Below, piece after piece: positions 58,670 to 64,000 of a stretch of DNA of 64,000 bases. Positions within the stretch are counted from its first letter, which is position 1. Each line of letters begins with the position of its first letter. The position numbers and the translations under genes were made by a program. The DNA comes from Calidihabitans tengchongensis (lineage in GTDB: Bacteria; Sysuimicrobiota; Sysuimicrobiia; Sysuimicrobiales; Kaftiobacteriaceae): contig JAVKIE010000006.1 of NCBI GenBank assembly GCA_031459615.1, positions 136,259 to 200,258 on the forward strand. The letters are read 5' to 3'. The notes below the pieces were generated by a model. The model was given only the letters and a program-made list of their open reading frames with translations. It was not told where the DNA came from and did not search any database.

Positions 58670-59671
58670 ATGACCACGCTCCTGGTGGCTACGGAGCGGG
58701 GGCTGTTCGTTGCGCGTCGGGCAACACGCTGGTCTGCTGAGGAATCTTTGAGGAACATGTCTCCCCAAGCCCTCGCCGTTGATCGGCGCCATCCCGGGCG
58801 CGCGTATGCCGGAACCGGGGGCCATGGCCCGTGGCGCAGCGACGACGCCGGACGAACCTGGCATCCGGTCGGCTCGGGGATGGCGCACTCCGAGGTCACG
58901 GCTGTCGCGGTCAGCCCGACTGAAGCAGGCGCCGTATATGCGGGCACCGAGCCCAGCGCGGTCTTCCGCTCGGAGAACGGGGGAGAGACGTGGAGCGAAC
59001 TGCCGGGACTGCGGGCGCTCCCGTCGTCCCGATCATGGGCGTTCCCGCCCCGTCCCGACACCCACCACGTCCGCTGGATCGAAGCCGATCCGGCTGTCCC
59101 CGGCAGGGTCTTCGTGGCCATCGAAGCCGGCGCGCTGGTCCGCACGCTCGATGGCGGCCGGACCTGGCTGGACCGGGTCCACGGCGGGCCGATCGACACG
59201 CACACCGCCGCCACGCACCCCCTGGCGCCCGGCCGCCTGTACTCTGCGGCGGGAGACGGCTACTTCGAGAGCACGGATGCGGGCGAGAGCTGGTCCCGTC
59301 GGATGGACGGCCTGCGGCACCGATACCTCGTCGGGGTCGCCGTCCATCCGGCCGACCCGGATGTGGTCCTCGTGTCCGCCGCACCGGGACCCTATGTCGC
59401 CTACACCCCCCGCCGCGCCGAAGCCTACATCTACCGCAAGAGCGCAAAAGGCGGATTTCAGCTGGCCATGGCCGGACTCCCGAACGCCCAGGGCACGGTG
59501 GCCAGCCGGTTCGCCGCCAGCCCGGACGAGCCGGGCATCATCTACGCGGCCAACAACCACGGGGTCTTTCGCACCGCCGACGCCGGGAAAACCTGGCAGG
59601 CCGTGGAGATCAGCTGGCCGCAAGGCGCATTTAACCGCGGGGTGGATGCGCTGGCCTGCCTTCCCGACTGA
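58670..59671 (+). CDS. BNR/sortilin-like beta-propeller protein
   Basis: A 333-residue protein with BNR (Asp-box) repeats: RSDDAGRTWHPV near residue 57, RSENGGETWSEL near 104, RTLDGGRTWLDR near 162, ESTDAGESWSRR near 208 and RTADAGKTWQAV near 307. These sit in a six- or seven-bladed propeller as in photosystem II assembly factor-like and sialidase-like proteins. No signal peptide is seen, so it seems cytoplasmic. GTGAGGTGAAAGC before the ATG is a good ribosome site. Function unknown. Confidence 0.82.
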   Translation: MTTLLVATERGLFVARRATRWSAEESLRNMSPQALAVDRRHPGRAYAGTGGHGPWRSDDAGRTWHPVGSGMAHSEVTAVAVSPTEAGAVYAGTEPSAVFRSENGGETWSELPGLRALPSSRSWAFPPRPDTHHVRWIEADPAVPGRVFVAIEAGALVRTLDGGRTWLDRVHGGPIDTHTAATHPLAPGRLYSAAGDGYFESTDAGESWSRRMDGLRHRYLVGVAVHPADPDVVLVSAAPGPYVAYTPRRAEAYIYRKSAKGGFQLAMAGLPNAQGTVASRFAASPDEPGIIYAANNHGVFRTADAGKTWQAVEISWPQGAFNRGVDALACLPD

Positions 59672-59908
59672 ACGATCCTGCACCAGCGGCTGAGGCGCGC
59701 ACCCCCTTCTGCCCGCGTCGAACTCTGGCCCCGGCCTCCGTGTCACGCCGAATCCTCCCCGTGCAGCGTCCAGCAGCTGCGCAGGGCAAGCGCTGCCATT
59801 CGGGCGCGTGATCGCCGGGAGCGCTTCGTCGAAGAAAAAGGGGGCGCCCATCGCGAGCGCAGGCGGGTAAGCATCTATTGATTTCGACGCTGCCCTCTGA
59901 AAATACGC

Positions 59909-59983
59909 TGGAGCCGGCGACCGGATTCGAACCGGTGGCCTGCGCATTACGAGTGCGCCGCTCTACCGCTGAGCTACGCCGGC
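59909..59983 (-). tRNA. tRNA-Thr (CGT)
   Basis: Acceptor GCCGGCG/CGCCGGC (7 bp), D arm GCTC-AGCGGTA-GAGC, anticodon stem GCGCA/TGCGC with loop CTCGTAA (anticodon CGT), T arm ACCGG-TTCGAAT-CCGGT, discriminator T and encoded CCA. It decodes ACG. Confidence 0.95.
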
Positions 59984-60082
59984 CGATCCGCTACCATGAT
60001 ACTACGGGAGGACAAGCCGCGCCGGCACGCCACGGCCGCGGGAGGCACAGGAGGCTTCCGGCGGCCGCCGAACGGCATCGCC

Positions 60083-61543
60083 ATGAGGTTTGACCTGACA
60101 TCCCGCGACTGGAAGCGCCGCACCACCATCGTGGCCACCCTGGGCCCGGCCACCAGCGACCCCGAGCGCATCCGGGCCCTGATCGAGGCGGGGGTGGACG
60201 TGGTGCGCCTGAACTTCTCCCACGGCGACCCCGAGCAGCACGCGCGCCTGTACCAGCTGGTCCGCGACGCCGAAGCCGCCGCCGGGCGGACCGTCGCGGT
60301 GATGGCGGACCTGGCCGGACCCAAGATCCGGGTGGGCAGCCTGCCCGGAGGCGCCATCGACCTGCGGGAGGGCCAGCGCCTGATCATCACCGCCGATGGG
60401 GCCGCGGCGGCCGAGGGCCAGATCACCACCAACTACCCGGGCCTGCCCCGCGACGTCCGCCGGGGGGACCGCATCCTGCTGGACGACGGCACCCTGGAGC
60501 TGGAGGTGGAGAGCACCTCCCGCACCGCCGTGGTCACCCGGGTGGTGCGGGGCGGGGTGCTGCGGGAGCACAAAGGGGTCAACCTGCCCGGCGTGGCGGT
60601 GGACCTGCCGGTCCTCACCGACAAAGACCTCCGCGACCTGGAGGTGGCGCTGACGCTGGGCGTGGACTACGTGGCCCTCAGCTTCGTGCAGCGGGCCCGG
60701 GACATCGAGGTCGGCCGGCGCGCCGTCCAGCGGCTGGGCCGGCAGGTGCCCCTCATCGCCAAGCTGGAGAAGGCCGAAGCCATCCGCGCCCTGGACGAGA
60801 TCCTGCAGGCCGCCGACGGGGTGATGGTGGCCCGGGGCGACCTGGGGGTGGAGCTGGACCCGGCCTGGGTGCCGGTCCTGCAGAAGACCATCATCCAGAA
60901 GGCCAACACGGCCGGCATCCCGGTGATCACCGCCACCCAGATGCTGGAGTCCATGGTGAGCAGCCCCCGGCCCACCCGCGCCGAGACGTCGGATGTGGCC
61001 AATGCCATCCTGGACGGCACCGACGCGGTGATGCTGTCGGCCGAGACCGCCCTGGGCCGCTATCCGGTGGAGGCGGTGCGCATGATGGACCGCATCGCCC
61101 GGGCCGTGGAGTCCTCCAATCCCGGGGTGTTCACCCCGGCCCTGCCCGAGCAGCGGGGCACGGTGTACTCGGTCGCCCGGGCCGCCGCGCGGCTGGCCCA
61201 CGAGGTGCGGGCGCGGGCCATCGTGGCCATCACCCGCTCCGGGCGCACCGCCCAGATCCTGTCCAAACTGCGCCCGCACGAACCCCTGGTGGCCTTCACC
61301 GAGACGGTGGCCACCGCCCGGCGCCTGGCCCTGTGGTGGGGGGTCAACTGCTTCGCCACCGACTTCCTGGACAACACCGACGCCATGATCGCCCACGTGG
61401 AAGACGAGCTGATCCGCCGCCGCCTGGCCGCCCCCGGCGACACCATCGTGCTGGTGGGGTCGGCTCCGGTGGTCGTGCGGGGACGGGTGAACTTCATCAA
61501 GGTCCACCGGGTGCGGGGCCGCCGGGGCCGGCGTGCGGGCTGA
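60083..61543 (+). CDS. pyk: Pyruvate kinase
   Basis: A 486-residue glycolytic enzyme making pyruvate and ATP from phosphoenolpyruvate. It starts with RRTTIVATLGPATSD, followed by VVRLNFSHG, DLAGPKIRVG, the signature LIAKLEKAEAI, VMVARGDLGVE and ITATQMLESM. The C-terminal allosteric domain is present. ATG at 60083 fits the family N-terminus; a longer frame from 59996 has no conserved sequence. No strong ribosome site precedes it. Product is secure. Confidence 0.96.
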   Translation: MRFDLTSRDWKRRTTIVATLGPATSDPERIRALIEAGVDVVRLNFSHGDPEQHARLYQLVRDAEAAAGRTVAVMADLAGPKIRVGSLPGGAIDLREGQRLIITADGAAAAEGQITTNYPGLPRDVRRGDRILLDDGTLELEVESTSRTAVVTRVVRGGVLREHKGVNLPGVAVDLPVLTDKDLRDLEVALTLGVDYVALSFVQRARDIEVGRRAVQRLGRQVPLIAKLEKAEAIRALDEILQAADGVMVARGDLGVELDPAWVPVLQKTIIQKANTAGIPVITATQMLESMVSSPRPTRAETSDVANAILDGTDAVMLSAETALGRYPVEAVRMMDRIARAVESSNPGVFTPALPEQRGTVYSVARAAARLAHEVRARAIVAITRSGRTAQILSKLRPHEPLVAFTETVATARRLALWWGVNCFATDFLDNTDAMIAHVEDELIRRRLAAPGDTIVLVGSAPVVVRGRVNFIKVHRVRGRRGRRAG

Positions 61544-61593
61544 TCCCGGCCGGCACGACCGCGCACCCGGGGCCGCGGGCGGAGGGCCCGGCC

Positions 61594-61866
61594 ATGATGG
61601 AGAGACTGTGGGACATCTACGAGCAGGTGTGCATGGTGGAGATGAAGGGGCTGGACGAGTTCGTGCGCCGCGTGCGGTCGGGCGAGTTCGGGGAGGTCTC
61701 CACCGAGGACCTCATCGCATTTCTGCGGGAGATCGAGGCCAACATGCTGGCCAACATCCAGATCAAGACCCAGGAGCACCCGGCGTACGCCGAGATGGCG
61801 GACGAGGTCTCGGAGCAGACCCGCAAGATGTTCGAGGAGCTGATCGACGGCCTGCGCCGGGCCTAG
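61594..61866 (+). CDS. Small acidic helical protein, 90 residues
   Basis: A predicted all-helical acidic protein (MMERLWDIYEQVCMVEMKGL, EVSTEDLIAFLREIEANMLA, MADEVSEQTRKMFEELIDGL). GGAGGG lies 7 nt before the ATG at 61594. It follows pyk by 50 nt on the same strand and may be cotranscribed. I do not recognise a family. Charge and helix content suggest a protein-protein interaction role. Confidence 0.7.
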   Translation: MMERLWDIYEQVCMVEMKGLDEFVRRVRSGEFGEVSTEDLIAFLREIEANMLANIQIKTQEHPAYAEMADEVSEQTRKMFEELIDGLRRA

Positions 61867-61943
61867 CCAGGAGGCCGCGACGGCGTGGGGCACCCCGGCC
61901 GTCCCCCCGGCTTCCCGCGTCGGCGATGGGGCGCTTCTGCCCG

Positions 61944-63044
61944 TCAGATGAGGAACCGTCCGTCCCGGTAGATCACGTCTCCGTCGGCCCGCACCTCCGA
62001 TTCCTGCCGCAGGTCGCAGATCATGTCCCAGTGCAGCCCCGAGACGTTCCGCGAGCCGGTCTCGGGGTAGCCGATGCCCAGGGCCAGGTGCATGGTGCCG
62101 CCGATCTTCTCGTCGAACAGGATGTTGCGGGTGAACCTCTGGATGTGGTAGTTGAGGCCGAAGGCCACCTCGCCCAGGAACCGCGCGCCGGCATCGGTGT
62201 CCAGCATGGCCAGCAGGAACTCCTCCCCCTTGCGGGCCCGCGCCGCCACCACCCGGCCCTGCTCGAAGGACAGCTCCACCCCGTCCACCTCGCGCCCGTG
62301 GTACACCGCCGGGAATGAAAAACGCACCCAGCCGCGGGCCGAGTCTTCCACCGGGCCGGTGAACACCTCCCCGTCGGGGAAGTTCTCGGTGCCGGCGGCG
62401 GCGATCCAGGTGCGGCCGGCGACCGAGAGCTCCAGGTCCACGTGGGGGCCGCGGAACGTCAGGGTGCGCACGCGGTTCAGGGCGCTGGCGATGCGCTCCA
62501 GCTCCGCCCGCACCTTCTCCCAGGCGGCCACCGGGTCGGGCGCGTGGAGCATGCCCGCCGTGTAGACGAACTCCTCGTACTCGGCCAGGGACATCTCGGC
62601 CTCCTGGGCGTCGGCGTGGGTGGGGAACTGGGTCCCGCACCACCGCAGTTCGCCGCGGGCGGCCCGCTCCAGGAACCGGCGCTGGAGAGCACCGGTGGCC
62701 TCCCGGCGGATCGCCATGCGGCGGGGGTCGATGCCGCTCAGTTCGCGGGTGTTCCAGCGGCCGCTGATCCCCAGGGTGGCGGTGATCAGCTCCACCTCCT
62801 GGCGGTCCAGGTCCGAGATGAAGCGCAGCTGGTCGTCGGAGGCCTGTTTGTAAAACATCTCCTCCAGCCCGTCGATGGACACCCGCACGTAGGGATAGGC
62901 GCCCACCCGCAGGGCTTCCGCATAGACCGCCCGGATCAGCGGCGCCGCCAGGGCCGGGCCGGCGATCCGGAACAGGTCTCCCCGCTGGAGGCGCAGCGAG
63001 TAGTGCACCAACACGTCGGCCATCTTCTGCACGCGCGGGTCCAT
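61944..63044 (-). CDS. M29-family metallo-aminopeptidase
   Basis: A 366-residue thermophilic aminopeptidase (AmpS/AmpT family). The metal-binding blocks are TENFPDGEVFTGP (Glu) and, further on, HLALGIGYPETG and SGLHWDMICDL (His, Asp). It opens with MDPRVQKMADVLVHYSLRLQRGD. ATG at 63044 has GGGAGGGGTGAGC in front; an upstream in-frame ATG at 63089 lacks a site. It removes N-terminal residues from peptides using two divalent metal ions. The length is close to the 400-residue family norm. Confidence 0.93.
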   Translation of the reverse strand: MDPRVQKMADVLVHYSLRLQRGDLFRIAGPALAAPLIRAVYAEALRVGAYPYVRVSIDGLEEMFYKQASDDQLRFISDLDRQEVELITATLGISGRWNTRELSGIDPRRMAIRREATGALQRRFLERAARGELRWCGTQFPTHADAQEAEMSLAEYEEFVYTAGMLHAPDPVAAWEKVRAELERIASALNRVRTLTFRGPHVDLELSVAGRTWIAAAGTENFPDGEVFTGPVEDSARGWVRFSFPAVYHGREVDGVELSFEQGRVVAARARKGEEFLLAMLDTDAGARFLGEVAFGLNYHIQRFTRNILFDEKIGGTMHLALGIGYPETGSRNVSGLHWDMICDLRQESEVRADGDVIYRDGRFLI

Positions 63045-63190
63045 GCTCACCCCTCCCGGGTTCCCTCGGTCGCGGCTCGTCAGGTTCATCCGCCCCGGGT
63101 ATCCATCCTAATGGCCGCGCCCCACCGCGGGAAGGCGCCGGGCTTTACCTGCCTGGAGAGTGTCACGTCGTCCGGTCCCGCCGGTGCCTC

Positions 63191-63829
63191 CTAGCGGGCC
63201 GTCCGCAGCCAGGATCCCGCCCACAGCAGAAAGATCACGGGCAGGACGAACGACCCCACCACGAGCGCTGTCGAGCCCGGGATGATGGTCGTCAACGCCG
63301 TGAGGATCCCGGCGACGACCCCGTACCAGCCCAGGGCGCTCGCGCCGCCGGCGACCAGCGCCCACCCGGCCAGCAGGATGGTCAGGCCGGTGAAAAGATT
63401 GCCGAAGCCGTCCAGGGCGATGCTCAGCGCGTTGGTCGCCACCCAGGCGTGGGACGCCGCCACCTGGTCCATGGCGGCGCGGGCGACCACGGCCGGCACG
63501 GCCCCCCACCACACCAGGGCCCCCAGCCCGTGGCCGGCAATGCCCAGCAGCCCGAAATACAGGACCCCGGTCGCGCGGGTCGGTGCGCGCTCCCGCAGCC
63601 GGCCGGCCAGCCCGGCCACGAAGAAGGTCGCCAAAACCACGGTCACCGCCGCCAGGACGGCGATGGCCCGCAGCCGGGCGGCGTTCTCAGTCACGTAGGG
63701 CAGCGCCTTCGCCGGGTCAGCGAACGTTTGCGGCGAGGCGCCGCTGGTGATGTACACGACGAAGAGGACGGCGAGGCTGAGGCCGGCGAGCATGCCCAGC
63801 ATCCCTGCGGTCTGCTGTCGCGGAACCAT
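63191..63829 (-). CDS. Membrane protein, DUF4386-like
   Basis: A 212-residue protein with about six hydrophobic helices (LGMLAGLSLAVLFVVYITSG, LRAIAVLAAVTVVLATFFVAG, LYFGLLGIAGHGLGALVWWG). The loop ADPAKALPYVTENAARLRA between helices 1 and 2 recalls DUF4386 proteins, whose function is unknown; the match is tentative. ATG at 63829 has GGAGGTGAGGAG directly upstream. It stands alone at the right end of the window. Confidence 0.6.
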   Translation of the reverse strand: MVPRQQTAGMLGMLAGLSLAVLFVVYITSGASPQTFADPAKALPYVTENAARLRAIAVLAAVTVVLATFFVAGLAGRLRERAPTRATGVLYFGLLGIAGHGLGALVWWGAVPAVVARAAMDQVAASHAWVATNALSIALDGFGNLFTGLTILLAGWALVAGGASALGWYGVVAGILTALTTIIPGSTALVVGSFVLPVIFLLWAGSWLRTAR

Positions 63830-64000
63830 CTCCTCACCTCCGGGCCGCCTTTCTCCCTTCAGCGTGCCCACCCCCCGCTTCGCCCCCCCGCACCCGCTCC
63901 CTGCCCCGATTCAGGAGGAAAAAGATCATTAAACCTCGACCCTCCCAGACAATATGATCGTCGGACCATCCTTCCAGTGGCGGACGATACCGATCCCCGC

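Overview
This is a 64 kb stretch of a very GC-rich bacterial chromosome, almost certainly a metagenome-derived or draft scaffold because it contains four runs of 96-99 N. Gene density is high. GTG starts and overlapping start/stop codons are frequent. The gene mix includes lipid II amidation by MurT/GatD, a Bacillus-type fadN-fadA-fadE beta-oxidation cluster, a K+-independent H+-pyrophosphatase, KorAB, a branched-chain amino acid ABC transporter and the PrkA/YhbH/SpoVR trio. This suits a thermophilic or soil lineage of the Terrabacteria type (for example Armatimonadota/Sysuimicrobiota relatives). That placement is inference; no 16S gene is present. I see no phage, plasmid, CRISPR array or intact insertion sequence.

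Layout. 0-10.7 kb, mostly minus strand: an ABC exporter, a terpene-cyclase-like protein with a 93-residue partner, tRNA-Glu, an APC permease, H+-PPase, and an envelope-stress operon (exported OB-like protein, ECF sigma factor, ZAS anti-sigma factor, RseB-like sensor, TatA). 10.8-13.9 kb, plus strand: a translationally coupled set of methyltransferase, a GT2/PIG-L deacetylase fusion and an EamA transporter. 13.8-17.2 kb, minus strand: MurT, GatD and an MFS transporter. 17.4-18.8 kb: a bifunctional nuclease and a short-chain dehydrogenase. 18.8-23.1 kb: prkA-yhbH-spoVR behind a near-consensus promoter and a roughly 290-nt structured leader. 23.1-27.1 kb: metal homeostasis (DtxR regulator, ZIP transporter, two-domain multicopper oxidase, CDF transporter) with two tandem DtxR-type operators. 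27.2-29.5 kb: a penicillin-acylase-family enzyme.

29.6-49.2 kb is a carbon-catabolism block: FadN, FadA, FadE and FadD; KorA/KorB; LivM-H-K-G-F; a second long-chain acyl-CoA synthetase; an MBL-fold hydrolase; and FabH. Together these would take up branched-chain amino acids, activate and oxidise acyl chains, and decarboxylate 2-oxoacids with ferredoxin. Two intergenic spaces in this block carry a family of 9-bp-modular, hairpin-forming repeats; one of them holds three 109-bp tandem units.

49.2-64 kb holds an Lhr-type helicase (interrupted by an assembly artefact), a PflX-like radical SAM protein, two small or unknown proteins, an aldehyde dehydrogenase, a truncated ECF sigma remnant, a BNR-type beta-propeller, tRNA-Thr, pyruvate kinase, an M29 aminopeptidase and a membrane protein. 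Several genes have a -10 hexamer only 6-11 nt before the start codon and no Shine-Dalgarno sequence, which suggests leaderless transcription is common here.
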